Positions 1 to 13,571 of a DNA stretch of 64,000 nt are shown here, piece after piece; the stretch's first letter is position 1, and each line of letters begins with the position of its first letter. Position numbers and translations under genes: made by a program. The stretch lies in contig NC_091576.1 of NCBI RefSeq assembly GCF_042767895.1, positions 7,174,032-7,238,031 on the forward strand. The letters run 5' to 3'. Under the pieces are notes generated by a model, which was not told the DNA's origin, did not search any database, and worked only from the letters and a program-made list of their open reading frames with translations. The DNA is from Penaeus vannamei. Taxonomy: Eukaryota; Arthropoda; Malacostraca; Decapoda; Penaeidae.

Positions 1-1189
1 TTATTTTTCTCATTTATTTGTTGTTTGGTCTTTCTTTTCTTTTTCCTTTATTCAGTCGACTTGTTTATTTTTGAAATATGTATTTCTTATTTTTCTCATT
101 TATTTGTTTGGTCTTTTTTTTTATCATTGTCGTTTATTTAGTTTTTTTATCTTTGAAATATGTATTTATCTTGTATGCGTAATTTGGGCAATATTTTAAT
201 CAATATTTTTATCTTTCCTTCTCTATCTCCCTTATTCTTACGGCCGTTATCGCACATTTTTCCTCCTGCTTGTTTGTCGCCCTTCGTGGTTTCGCGCAAC
301 CGGAGCGAGACGAGCGCCGAGTGCGGTTTGCAGTTCGAGGTTCGGATGAGTCACAGGGGGGGCGGGGGGCGGTGGGGGGGAGGGGGGTGCACGGTAGACA
401 TGTTGGTGATGCGGCCTGAGCGTGACTGGGGTTTGTTTGTGTCTGTCTGTCGGTCCGCGTTTGTGTCTCTCTCTCGTCTGTCTTGAGGTGGGTTGGTGGG
501 GATGGGTTCGGTTTTTGTGGTCTTGTTGTTTTTTTGGAATTCTCTTGGTCTCTTTTTTATTTTTTTATTTTATATTTTTTTTCTCTTTTCTTTCTTTCTC
601 TGTTTCTCTCTCTTCTCTTTCCTTCTCCCCTCACCACCGCCACATGCAACGTTATACCATTCAGCCTTCCTGTTTATCCATCTGTTTTTTTTTTCTTTCT
701 TTCTTTCTTTTAGTTCCCTTTGTTTTTATCTGCGCATACTATTATTAGATTGTGTTCTTCCGATGGTTCCCTAATTGAATAAACTTCTTTTGAACGATTT
801 CAGCGAGGGAGGAGAGATGGGGGGGGGGGGGGGAGGGCACGCGGGGTAGGCGGTTTGTGCACGACAAGGGCAGGAGAAGAGGGGGCGCAGAGGGGGAGAG
901 GGGGAGATGGGGAGAGGGTGATGATGCAGGTGAATCAATAAACGGCGAGACTCAGCCTTCAAGGGGGGGGGGGGGGCTTTCCTGTCATGGCCGTGGGGTG
1001 GGTGGGAGAAAGGGGGGGGGGATGGGTTTCCCCTCGCCCCCTCTCCCCTCGGCTCCCCTTCCCCCACCCAGTACTCCACAGTGTAAGAAAATCAGATTAC
1101 TGAATATGTCAATAATTTGTTTTTCTTTTAAATGATCATATTCTTAAATGAACATGTGGTTTTGGATTAATGAGATATGAAGGTGATAG
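1..1189. other. T-rich and poly-G low-complexity DNA, no gene seen
   Basis: The first 160 bases are T-rich with a near-duplicated stretch (positions 1-40 resemble 85-125). Bases 230-350 are a short GC-rich unique island. After that come T-rich tracts and several long G runs (about 819-835, 965-978, 1010-1020). The open frames here are Ser/Phe/Leu or Gly/Arg translations of these tracts, and I see no convincing splice-bounded exon. Confidence 0.6.
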
Positions 1190-1194
1190 ACGGG

Positions 1195-1388
1195 TAGAGA
1201 GAGAGAGAGAGGGAGTGAGAGGAAGGAGAGAGAAAGTGGGAAGAAAGAGGAGAGAGAGAGAGAGAGAGAGGGTGAGGGAAGGAGGGAGTGAGAGAAAGTG
1301 GGAAGAAAGAGGAGAGAGGGGGAAGAGAGAGAGAGAGGGAGTGAGAGAAAGTGGGAAGAAAGAGGAGAGAGAGAGAGAGAGAGAGAGT
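1195..1388. repeat. GA-rich imperfect minisatellite
   Basis: Runs of GA alternate with a recurring GTGAGAGAAAGTGGGAAGAA core (near 1215, 1289 and 1340), giving at least three imperfect units. It is purine-only on the + strand. The matching minus-strand Ser/Leu/Phe open frame is a repeat translation. Confidence 0.75.
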
Positions 1389-2968
1389 TATTTTGACTCG
1401 GGGTGTCTGGGCTGTCCTGCGGGCGGGGTCGATCTGTTCAACGCCGCCTAATGCAATTATCTTTCCCCCCGTCGGCGGCCGGGTGCCACACCAATTGCGT
1501 CTCAACGGCGCGAGGAAAGAAGGGCGGAGTTCGTCTGCCGTCGTCTTGGGAAGGAGGAGGAGGAGGAGGTGGAGGAGATGGTGATAAACGAGACGAGAAT
1601 GGAAGATCTTTTGATAAGAAAGAATTGAAAGGAGGGAGTGGGAGGTATTCTTGGAAATCATCCGCGGGAAAAAAAGGGAGGAGAGAGAAAATAAATCTGA
1701 ATTTCTTCCATGCACGGGATTCGTGATTTGAAAAAATGGGGGGAATAAGAGCCCCCCTCCCCTCCCCCCCTCCTCCTTCCCTCCTCCTCCTCCTTCCCTC
1801 CTCCTTCCCCTCCTTCCCCTCCTTCCCCTCCTTCCCTCCTTTCGCCTCTCCTCTCTCCTTCGCCTTTCTTCGATATTTGGTTCCTCTGAATTGAATGCAA
1901 TTACGAGGCTCCGGCGGCTGAGTGGAAGAGGCCACATGCCGGGCCGTGCAGGAGGTGGAAGGTGGAAGGTGGATGGCGTTAGGTGGATTGGGTCGTAGAA
2001 GGTGGAGCGCCCATGCACTCGGGGCGGCCATGCAAAAGCGCGCGCCTCTTTTCCAGCCCCTCCCCTCGCTTCCTCCCCTCGCGCCTCTCGTTCTCTCCTC
2101 GTCTTCCTCTTCATTCTCCTCTCCTGCATTTCGTCTCCCTGTCCTTTCCCCCCCCCCTCCTCTTTCCCCCGCCCCACCTCAGCGTTTCTTCCCTCCCTTG
2201 CTTTCGTCCCCATTCCCTCCTTCCCCTTCCCCTCTCCCTTCCTGCTCCTTTGCCCTCTTCTCTTCTTCCCCTCCTTTGCCCTCGGCCACCTTCCCCTCCT
2301 TCCCTCCGTTGCCCTCGGCCACCTTCCCCTCCCTTCCCCCTCCCCTCCCTTTCTTGCCCTCGGCCCCCTTCCCTCCCTCCCCCCTCCTCTCCCTTTCTTG
2401 CCCTCGGCCCCCTTCCTACCTCCTCTTAATCTCCCGATCTTTTCTTTTTCAAGGGCACGCCATGCGCTCTCTGACCTCGCCTCCCCTTTATTCTATTATT
2501 TTCTAATTCCCTTTTGTCCTTTCGTCGTCTTCCTTTGTTCCTCTTCGGGTTCTTGTTCTTCCTTTCTTCCTCTCGTTTTTTTTTTCTTGTTCTCCTGTTC
2601 TTTAATATCTCCTGTTCATTATTGTTCGCTCCTTTCTGTTCGTATATCTTTTCTCCCTTTCTCTCCTCCCTCTCTTTTCTTTTCTTCTCCTTTCATCTGC
2701 TTCCCTCCTTCCTCCCCCCCCCCTCTCCTGTGTCTCTTCATATTCTTTACTCCTCTTTCTTGCCCGCTTTGCTTAACTACTTTGAGTGTGTGTGTCCCTG
2801 TGTATGTATTTGTTTATATTTCTGTGTATGTAAGGATCTGTGTATGTGTTTCTCCTTGTATGTATCTCCTCCAGTGCATACGTATTTACCCTTGTGTAGG
2901 TATTTGTGTGTGTACAGTTCTCTTTTCGTGATGTGTGTGTGTACGCGTGTGTGTATTGTATATATGTT

Positions 2969-3020
<52 letters not shown>

Positions 3021-3829
3021 AGTCTGTACGTATGACTGTGTGCGTCTCCTTGTGTGTGCGAAATTCCCTGCCCCGATGAAGTGGCCGGCTAGCGTGATGA
3101 AGAGTGCGCTTACTCACTCTACCTGAGAGGGCGAAGTGGCGGAGTGAGGGGAGCGCGGAAGGGGAAGAGGGAAGGACGGAAGGAAGGAAGGGAGGGAGGA
3201 AGGGAGGAAGCAGGGAAGGGAAAGAGAAAGCGAGGTCGAAGATTGATGAATTCTTTAGAGATGATCGCAGTTTTCTTCGATTTTTTTTTTTCTGCCAATC
3301 ATCTCTATTCTCTCCTCTCTCCTCTCTCTCTTCTTGTCTCCTTCGCTCCCCATATTTTCATCACTTTTCCCGTTCGCTCCCTTTCTTGCCCTTGCCCTCT
3401 GGTCCGGGCAAGGCAAAGCGTGCGATGAGGGACGGTTCGGATTGCCACGGCGTTGAAACCCGGCCCGCTGTCGTAAACCTGTTTTTGGTTTACGCCCGTT
3501 TCTATGCTTGGGTTTTTATTTAGTGGTTTGGTTGTTCTTTTTGTTTGTTCGTTATTGATGTTGTTTTTTCCTATCTTTCTTTTATATTGATATTTATTTA
3601 TTTAATTAATTAATTTTATTTTTTTGCCTTCGTAATTTTTATGATCCCTTTCGTCTTGTATCCTCCTCCCTCCCCTGCCCCCCTCTCTCTCTCCTCTTTC
3701 CCCCCCTCTCTCTCCCCTCATCTCCCCTCTTCCCCCTCCTTGTCCCCTGGAGTGGCGGGTACCCCAGCGAGGACGTGACCTGGCTACAGCAAAAAGCTTT
3801 TCCCTCTTCGGTATCAGCAGCGCCAGATG
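1389..3829. other. Unique GC islands among pyrimidine-rich tracts and (TG)n
   Basis: Short unique GC-rich islands (about 1395-1530, 1900-2045, 3060-3130, 3400-3500, 3750-3830) are separated by C/T-only tracts (1750-1870, 2050-2440, 2500-2760). A (TG)n microsatellite occupies about 2968-3017. No exon with matching splice signals and a recognisable product was found. Confidence 0.55.
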
Positions 3830-4150
3830 TGGTCCCTCCCCTCTCCCTTCTCTCTCCCCTCCTCCTCCTCTCGTCTCCCCCCCCCCCTCCTTTCCTCTCC
3901 TTCCCTCTCCCCTCCTCCTCTCGTCCCCCCCCCCCACCTCCTTTCCTCTCCTATCACCCCTCCTCCTCTCGTCTCCCCCCCCCCCATCCTTCCCTCTCCT
4001 CATTCCCTCTCCTTCTATCACCCCTCCTCCTCTCGTCTCCCCCCCCCCCATCCTTCCCTCTCCTCATTCCCCTCTCCTTCTATCACCCCTCCTCCTCTCG
4101 TCTCCCCCCCCCCCCCATCCTTCCCTCTCCTCATTCCCTGTCCTCTCTTC
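3830..4150. repeat. ~64-bp C/T-rich minisatellite
   Basis: The phrase TATCACCCCTCCTCCTCTCG recurs near 3952, 4017 and 4081, followed each time by a C run and CATCCTTCCCTCTCC. The spacing is about 64 bases. Earlier, more degenerate units extend left to about 3830. All + strand open frames across it are Pro/Ser/Leu repeat translations. Confidence 0.8.
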
Positions 4151-6685
4151 CTCTTACACCGCCGCCTCCCCTCACCCCCTCCTCTCGTCTCCCCTCGCTC
4201 CCCCCCCTTTCCCCTCGCTTCCCCCCCTCCCCTCCCTTTCCCCTCATCTGCCGTCATGGTATTTCCCGCTGACGGTTTCCTCCCAGCCGCTGCCTCTTCC
4301 TCTTCCTCTTCCTCTTCTCTCTATTTCTTTCCTTCCGTCTACGTTTCCTTCCTTCCTTCCTTCCTCCGCATTTCTTTCACTTTCCTTTCTCTTTCTTTAT
4401 CCTAATTACGCCCTCTCTCTCCCTCCCTCTTTCATCATCCCCAAATAAGGCTTTTCTCCTCTGCGCTGCGTCCTCTTCCGTATCCTTATCCTGTTTCTCT
4501 AATTCCCTTTATCTCCGTAATCCTGTCGTCTTCCACGTGCGCTTCCTTTTTGCTTTCTTTTGGATCGCACTTTTCTTCTATTTCTTTTCTTCTATTTCCG
4601 TCTTCTCTCCTTCCTCTTTCTCTTCCTCCTCCTCCTACCATCTTTTATTCCTTTTTCGCGTTTGTCTCCTTCCCTCTTTCCCGTTTTTCAATTTTCTCTC
4701 CCCCTCCTCTATAAGAAATTCAGGAAAGAGAGGGAGAGGAGAGACGGAAGATATGTATATATATATACATATAATATATATATGATTATTTACGATGGGT
4801 TTCGGGGATATTTGTAGGCAGGGGGGTGGGGGCGGGGGGCGGGGGGCGGGGGGCGATGCCATTTTAAAAGGTCTTAGCCTAATAGAAGCCGAGGAGGGGG
4901 GGAGGGGGGAGGGGGAGGGGAAAAAGTCGTATGTATGGATTATTTACCGAAAGGTTAGAGTCGGGTATTTTACTGGCTTATATATATATATATACATTTA
5001 CACGCACGCCAGATGGGTAATTGATAAGATGATTGCACATTTATTTTATATTTTCCCCTTATAAAACACGAGGCCAATTACAGCGTATAATTAAGGCGGG
5101 AGAGTGATTGTAAAACGTGTTTCATCTTGCTGGGGCTTATCTGCCTTATCTCCGCCCGTAGTTCTATTGGCCTTCGGTCGATAATTGTTGTTTATGGGCG
5201 ATTTATGGGTAATTGGGAGGGGAAATGGGGGGTGGGGGTTCTATAATGGGGCAACATCGGGGCGCATTTGGGGGTTGTCGGTAAAGACGTGATTTTCTTC
5301 TTCTTTCTCTTCTTCTCTTCTCCTCTTTTCTCGTTTCTCGTTTTCCTTGCTCCTTTTCTTTCTTTTCCCTTTTCTTTCTTCATTTTCCGGTTTCCCCTCC
5401 TGTACAGTGAGAAACGTCACGCGTGTAGTCCTTGCTCTTCTTCCCTGCCTTGTTTTATCACCATCTTCCTCCCACTTCTTTCATTCTTCACTTTCTTTCT
5501 AACGCTTCTTTCATCTTCCCTTAATCCGCTCTCTTCTGCCAACCTTCTTTCTTGACACGCGCTTTTATTTATTTATTATTATTTTTTTTTAATCTACCTC
5601 TTCTCTTCCTTTTTCTTATTTTTTTTCTACCTCTTCTCTTCCTTTTTCTTCTAATTCCCTTTTTCTTCTAATTCCCTTTTTTCTTCTAATTCCCCTTTTC
5701 TCTCTCCCCCTCTGTCCCCGTCGCCTGATTTCTGGATTGTTGCATGCGCGCCTCCACCTGTTATTGCCCGTTGCATGTGCTGTTGATAACGAACGGGCGG
5801 GGGGGGGGTAGGAGGGGAGGGGAGGGGGGGGAAAGGAGGGGCCAGTGCACGTAATGCTCAGGCACGGCGGCGTGGCACTGCGCTTGGCACGGTCGTAAAG
5901 GCTGGGGACGGTGGGCGGAGTTGTGATAAGGATACCCTGATGATGATCGTGACGATAGTGACGATAGTGATGAAAGGTGTGGCGATAAGTAAATTGGGGT
6001 GGGACGGGGGGGGGGGATGGGTTGTAACAGTCGCCAAGAATTTGTTTTGAATGAGCCGCGACATAGCGCTAAAAAGCCATGATTGTCACAATCGATAGCT
6101 TGTCATTGATCAAAAGGGTTGCAGCTCCTCTCTCTCTCTCTCTCTCTCTCCCTTCTTCCTTCTCCCCCCATCATTTTATTCCCACTCTCCCCTCCCTCCC
6201 TCCCTTCCTTCCTTCCTTCACCCTTCGCTTCTCCTTCCCCTTTCATTTTCCATCCCTTCTCCTTTCACTTCTTTCTTATCGCATTTCTTCGCTCCCCCAT
6301 CTTCGTATCCCGCTTCATCCTTTTACCCTCGTCCCTCCCTCTTTCTTCTCCTCCCTCTCCTCTCCCCATATATATTTCTCCCTTTTTCCTTCTGCCCTCG
6401 TCCCTCCTCCTTTCTTCTCCTCCCTCTCCTCTCCCCATATGTGTTTCCCCCTTCCCCCTTTCTCCCTTTCCCCTCCTTTCTAACCTCTCCCTCTGCCCCT
6501 CCTTCATAACCATATTGGACACACACACAGCCATAATACAAGCCTTTTTTATCTCCGGGTGCTTGAGGGCGTGTGTTCAGCCAACGGCCTCCTGTGTATA
6601 TTGGATGCGCCATGAGGTTATTGGCCCGGAAAGGGAGATAGGGAGGGAGGGAGGGAAGGAAGGGGAGGGGAGGGGAGGGGGGGGG
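4151..6685. other. Mixed pyrimidine-rich and unique DNA, no gene seen
   Basis: This stretch holds C/T tracts (4150-4700, 6120-6500), short (TA)n runs near 4755 and 4980, an unremarkable unique stretch at 4925-5280, and a small tandem repeat around 5585-5700 in which CTTCTAATTCCC recurs three times. GC-rich unique DNA at 5700-6060 contains a (GTGACGATA)-like triplication near 5945. I see no gene. Confidence 0.55.
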
Positions 6686-6825
6686 AAGTGAGCGTAGGAG
6701 GTGGGAAGGAGAGAGGGAGGGGGGAGTGAGTGTAGGAGGTGGGAAGGAGAGAGGGAGGGGGGAGTGATGGCGTAGGAGGTGGGAAGGAGGGAAGGAGGGG
6801 GGAGTGAGCGTAGGTGGGGGGGAGG
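6686..6825. repeat. 38-40-bp purine-rich minisatellite, about 4 copies
   Basis: GTAGGAGGTGGGAAGGA begins at about 6694, 6732 and 6772, with a diverged fourth copy near 6810. Copies are separated by GA/G-rich spacer ending in GGGGGGAGTGA. Confidence 0.8.
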
Positions 6826-9370
6826 AGAGGAAGAGGGAAGAGGGTCGGGGAGAGGAGAAAGGGAGAGTAGGGAGAGGGGAAAGTACAGCCCCAGGGCACC
6901 GAGACCAAAGGAGTGGGAGGGGGGGGCGAGGTGGTAAGGGCTATTGTTGCCGAGGGAATATTAAGGGCATGTTGATATGGAGAGGAAGGAAATGGGCGGA
7001 GAGGCATTCCGTAGGCCTCTTCGCCTCCATCCTTCGTAAGGATTCCGAGTCGCGTGGAAGTGGGTAATGGGCGGCGGATAATGGGTGGGAGAAATTTGGG
7101 TCAATTGTGGGCGATGAAGATGTTAGGTTTTGAGGGATGATGGCGGGAGGGGGGGGGTTAAAAACAAGATTTTCTTTTTAATTGGCCTGCCGTCTCTTAA
7201 TTTGAGCTGTCTAGGACCGGGAATGGCTGAAGGATATTGCAAGTTGCGCTTTCATATTGCGGAATCGATAGATAGTAGCAAGGGTGAGTGACCGCGATGG
7301 TTCGCATGCAACAGCGTCTCAAGGGCTTAGAGCGTAGACAACTATTTTCATTGGTATTTCATTACCATTTTCGTCATTATAAGTAATCAGTATTGCTATT
7401 ATGCATTGGCTATCCTTGTTCATTGTTAGCAGAGGAGAGGAGTGGCTTCATCAGCTGTGTAGCCTCGAGTTCGGGGAAACCAGAAACCTGTGCTAAATTA
7501 AGAGAAAGAAGTTAGTTTGACGAACAGTTAATGTCAAGAACTTTCGTCTTCGGTTCATATATATATAAGGGATTATGGGAGTTGGTGGATTTTCTTTTTA
7601 TTTGCTGTCTACGTAAATTCTTTGGATAGTGCATTTCATTCACTTTTTTATCAGTTTCTACGTCTATCGGTGAGGATTTTTGTTATTAGATTTTCTGTCA
7701 TTTCCCACGGGTAGGTCATGTCTACGAGTCTGAGCTCATGACTCATTTTTGTCGCATTGACCGCCGTTATTGATCTAGACGATCGCTTGTTGGTGCCAGG
7801 GGCTCCGACACCCCGGCGCCCTCGCCAGCAGCCGCATCACGAACTTCAGTGTGGGCCTTCTTCAGTACCCCCCTCTTCCCCCACCCCTCCCTTCCCTTCC
7901 CCTTCTCCGTCGCTCCCCGTGTCTCCCCCCTCCCTTCCCTTCCCCTTCCCCCCCTTCCCTTCCCCTTCTCCCCCTTCCCTTCCCTTCCCCCCCCTTCCCC
8001 CCCTCCCCTCCCTTCCTCTTCCCCTTCCCCTTCTCCGTCGCTTCCCGTGTCTCCCCTCCCCTTACTCTACACTCCCTCTTGTTCTTTACTCTCCTCTTTT
8101 CTCCCCCTTCCTTTTATCCCTCATTCGCCTCCCCCCTGATCCTCCTATCCCCCCCCTCCCCCTCCTCCTCACCCCCAGCTCTTCCCCCTCCTTTCTCCCC
8201 TATCCCTGCCCCCGCCCCCCTATCCCCATCCCCACTCCTTCCCCACCCCTTCCCCTCCGCTCCTTGGCTTTGTCATGAGCAAATTGGCGTCATGACTTTT
8301 TGTCGGGGGTTTGTCCGTTCTTTTTTTTTTCCTTTTTTCTTTTTTGTATAAAATAATTTTGAGCGCATTCTTTTCGTATGTTTTTTTTCTTTCTTCTTTT
8401 CTTTTGGAGGAAATGCGTCGGATTTTGTAAGCAAATATAATGATCATTGCCATATCTTAGTCCCAAATTCATTCGGTAATTCGTCCGAGAGAAAGACGAC
8501 TTCAAGAAGCGAATCTGAATTCGTGTTTAGTGATCGGAAGGGGATTCGATAGGCCTTTACGCATATTAAAGAGGATTAGCCGCTCCATAATGGGCATTTA
8601 AATGGGGCGGCCCGAGTCATGTTGGGTATGCAAGAAGGGGGTGAGGTTTTAAAAAGGGGGGTTGATTGGGTAGACTCGTTAAGGGTGTGGGTATTAGTGT
8701 GGATATACTTTGGATATTTTGAAGTACATGAAGTATATTTTATGATTCGTTGATCGTCGTAACGGACATGGAGTTGTATAGAAGAGTAAAGAACTTGTGC
8801 TATTATTATTATTATTTTTTTTTTGCCCCCCCCCCCCCCCCTCCTCTTTTTTAGGATCAATATTCACAGAGCTATTATATAGAGGGTTTCATGACGTCAC
8901 ACTATTGCTGACGTCACGTGTTTACTCGAATGGAATTATGTTCGATAAACACCATATTTTAGTTTTACTGAAAAAAATGCATTACTTTAAGGATCGATTT
9001 TTTTTCCCCATCCAAACTTATGAACAGGATCGATACCCCCCCCCCCAAACCTCCAGCCCCCCCCCCCCCGCTCCCCCTTTTTGCCCCATCCTTTTCCCTT
9101 GTTTTAATCATCTTTATGGAAGCGTTATAAAGACACGAATATCTTGACGCGTTTCTGAATTCAAAAAAAGAAGGGGTGGGGGGTGGTGGGTGGGGGCGGG
9201 GGGGAGTCTGTGCGATATATATTCATGGCACCTTTCGCTGGCCTCGGAAATGGCATCAAATATTTCAGGTTTTTAAGGGGGACCACGAGACGTGAAAATT
9301 TGCATGGAAATCGTATCCATTTTGCTTCTTTCTCTTCGTGTTTTTTTTTTTTATGTTCCGTTTCCTTTTT

Positions 9371-9372
<2 letters not shown>
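6826..9372. other. Unique intergenic/intronic DNA with one pyrimidine block
   Basis: Bases 7080-7860 and 8280-9000 are among the least repetitive parts of the left half; 7860-8280 is a C/T-only block. Apart from the weak exon candidate at 7223-7283 (listed separately) no coding exon is apparent. Poly-C runs at 8826-8842 and 9033-9070 and a CGTCA-containing stretch at 8890-8920 (TGACGTCACAC and TGACGTCACGTG) are the only local oddities. The two TGACGTCA motifs are full CRE palindromes 20 bases apart and could be regulatory. Confidence 0.45.
7223..7283 (+). CDS. Speculative 5' coding exon, 20 codons plus 1 base
   Basis: An ATG in good context (G at -3, G at +4) opens 20 codons beginning MAEGYCKLRF and ends at a strong donor, AGG|GTGAGT, leaving one base over. 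That is the phase needed by the Lys/Cys exon at 31606, which starts with two bases of a split codon. The sequence is unique and not repeat-derived. Against it: one third of random donors have the right phase, I do not recognise the peptide, and the distance is 24 kb. I report it only as a testable candidate for an upstream stathmin exon. Confidence 0.12.
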
Positions 9373-9440
<68 letters not shown>

Positions 9441-9470
9441 CCTCCCTCCCTCCCTCCCTCCCTCCCTTTT
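9373..9470. repeat. (CT)n followed by (CCCT)n microsatellite
   Basis: About 31 CT dinucleotides run from 9373 and grade into about eight CCCT/TCCC tetranucleotides to 9470, an example of a dinucleotide tract passing into a related tetranucleotide. Confidence 0.9.
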
Positions 9471-9773
9471 TCCTTGTCGTCGTCGTCGTCCTCGCCGCCC
9501 TCTCTCCCTTCTCTTTCCTTCTCCCACTCTTCCTCTCCCTGTCCTCATGAAACTCAAGAACCCTCGTTCATTATTCATAGTGATTTGGCAGCGATGTGTT
9601 CAACAGCAGTGACGTCATAGGTAGGGAGAGTGGGGGAGGGGGGGTACGGAGAAAGGGTAAATGGTGGGGGTGGGGGGGGTTAAGGGATAATGGGTGCTTG
9701 TGATTGCTATTGATAGGAGCCAACCAAAGGGCTTTCTTTCTTATTTTATCTTTTTTATATATATATATCTCCT

Positions 9774-11904
<2,131 letters not shown>

Positions 11905-12082
11905 GGTAGGGAGGGAAGAAAGTCGGTAGGGTCAGGGTAGGGAGGGAAGAAAGTCGGTAGGGTCAGGGTAGGGAGGGAAGAAAGTCGGTAGGGTCAGGGT
12001 AGGGAGGGAAGAAAGTCGGTAGGGTCAGGGTAGGGAGGGAAGAAAGTCGGTAGGGTCAGGGTAGGGAGGGAAGAAAGTCGGT
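11905..12082. repeat. 31-bp minisatellite, about 6 copies
   Basis: GAGGGAAGAAAGTCGGT starts at 11911, 11942, 11973, 12004, 12035 and 12066, a constant 31-base period with the linker AGGGTCAGGGTAG. The copies are almost identical, which suggests recent expansion. Confidence 0.92.
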
Positions 12083-12513
12083 TGAGATCGTGGGACGGAG
12101 GAAGGGAAGGAAGTCGGCGAGGTCGGTCTCCCGTGACATTTCGCCCGGCGCCGTCGCCCTTGTCGCCGAGTGCCATTTTGTTCGTGCCAGAGTTTCCCTT
12201 CTCGGGCTCATTAAATATTGGCTATAGTGAGGGGGGGAGGAGGGGGAGAGGGGGAGTGTAGAACTCGGTTGGAACCTAAACTGTTGAGGGCTGATGGAAT
12301 TGCCTGTTCATGCTTGTGTTATCGTTAGTGGTTTCGGATAATTGGTCGTCTTGAAGGCGCGGGGTCTGCTTTTGAAGTACTGGTATTGGAAGGTTTTTAA
12401 AAAAAAGACGCGAGTTTGCCGTGGAATTGCTCTCGATTGCAATTCCTTTGTTGCAATTTGGCATTGATCAGCGGCGGCGCGCGGGGTCGTCTTCGGATCG
12501 CGTTCTTCGAAGG

Positions 12514-12620
12514 GAGGGAAAGAGGGAAGGCCCGAGGAAGACGGAGGGAGGGAAAGAGGGAAGGCCCGAGGAAGACGGAGGGAGGGAAAGAGGGAAGGCC
12601 CGAGGAGGACGGAGGGAGGG
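12514..12620. repeat. 33-bp minisatellite, about 3 copies
   Basis: GAGGGAAAGAGGGAAGGCCC recurs at about 12514, 12547 and 12580. The period of 33 (a multiple of 3) keeps several spurious frames open on both strands. Confidence 0.88.
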
Positions 12621-12699
12621 AAGAACACCCCCACCCCACCCCACCATCACCGTCGCCGCCTTCTGATTGTTCATCAAGGATCAAGAACAAGGACTTGAT

Positions 12700-13375
12700 G
12701 CGAGGAATCGGGCCTACCCTTCCCCTCCCCTCACTCTCCCTTCCCTCTCCCAGGCCCCCTGCCTTCCCTTCCCCCTCCCCCTCCCGTTCCATTCCGTCCC
12801 ATTCCGAGTCCATTGTCCGGGGGGAACGCTCGTAAAGGCCGCTATTGTCGCTATTCATGGCGCTGCCGGCGGTTTGGGCTTGCATGATGACTGCGTGCTT
12901 GCTGTGATCCCGTCTTCCTTCCTTCCTTCCTCGTTTCCTCATTTTCTTCCCTCCCTCCCTCTTCCCCGTTTCCTTATTTTTTTCCCTCCATCTTCCGTCC
13001 TCACTTCCTTATTTTCTTCCCTCCCTCCCTCTTCCCCGTTTCCTCATTTTCTTCTCTTCCCTCCCTCCCTCACATTCTACTTCCTCCCGTCCTTGTCGTC
13101 TCCCTTCCCTCCCCTCTTTTCCTCATTTCCGCCTTTGCCTTCCCTTCTTTGTTTCTCCAATTTTCAATTATCCTTCCCTCCTTGGCCTCGAGCTTACTTA
13201 ACCCTAGCCACAGCCGCTGCCTCCTCCCCTCCCCCTCCTCTTCCTCCTCCTCCTCCTCCTCTCCCTCATCCCTCCTCTCCCTCATCCTCCTCCTCCTCCT
13301 CCTCCTCCTCCTCCTCCTCCTCTCCTCTTCCTCCTCCACTTCCCCTCCCCTCCCCCTCCCCCTCCCAGACGAAGA
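12700..13375. repeat. Pyrimidine-rich block with (CTC)n
   Basis: C/T-rich throughout. CCCTCCCTCTTCCCCGTTTC appears twice (about 12952 and 13021), and a (CTC)n/(CCT)n trinucleotide tract fills about 13230-13330. A short unique island (12800-12915) interrupts it. Long Ser/Pro frames here are artefacts. Confidence 0.75.
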
Positions 13376-13553
13376 GAAAGGAATCCGAAACGAAGGACTT
13401 TTGTTCCGCCGTTTCCTTTCGGTGATAATTCGCGTTTATCGGCTGGCCAACGGAGCGGCTGGCAGTCCCATTCCGCGGGTGTCCTTCGCTCTCGGCGGTG
13501 AGGATGACGCCGGCGATGGCGATGAGGATCTGCGCTCGGAGGGACAGCTTCAT
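13266..13553 (-). CDS. Speculative secreted-peptide ORF with signal-like N-terminus
   Basis: Reading leftward from the ATG at 13553, the frame begins MKLSLRAQILIAIAGVILTA: two basic residues, a hydrophobic core and small residues before a possible cleavage site. The first ~45 codons have mostly C/G third positions, like the stathmin exons here. Beyond about residue 70 the frame runs into the CTC trinucleotide tract as a poly-Glu run, so any true exon must end earlier. I see no consensus donor, and the family is not recognised. The complementary strand is also open. The call rests on the signal-like start alone. Confidence 0.15.
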   Translation of the reverse strand: MKLSLRAQILIAIAGVILTAESEGHPRNGTASRSVGQPINANYHRKETAEQKSFVSDSFLFVWEGEGEGRGSGGGRGEEEEEEEEEEEEDEGEEG

Positions 13554-13571
13554 CTCGAGTCTCCCGTGTTT

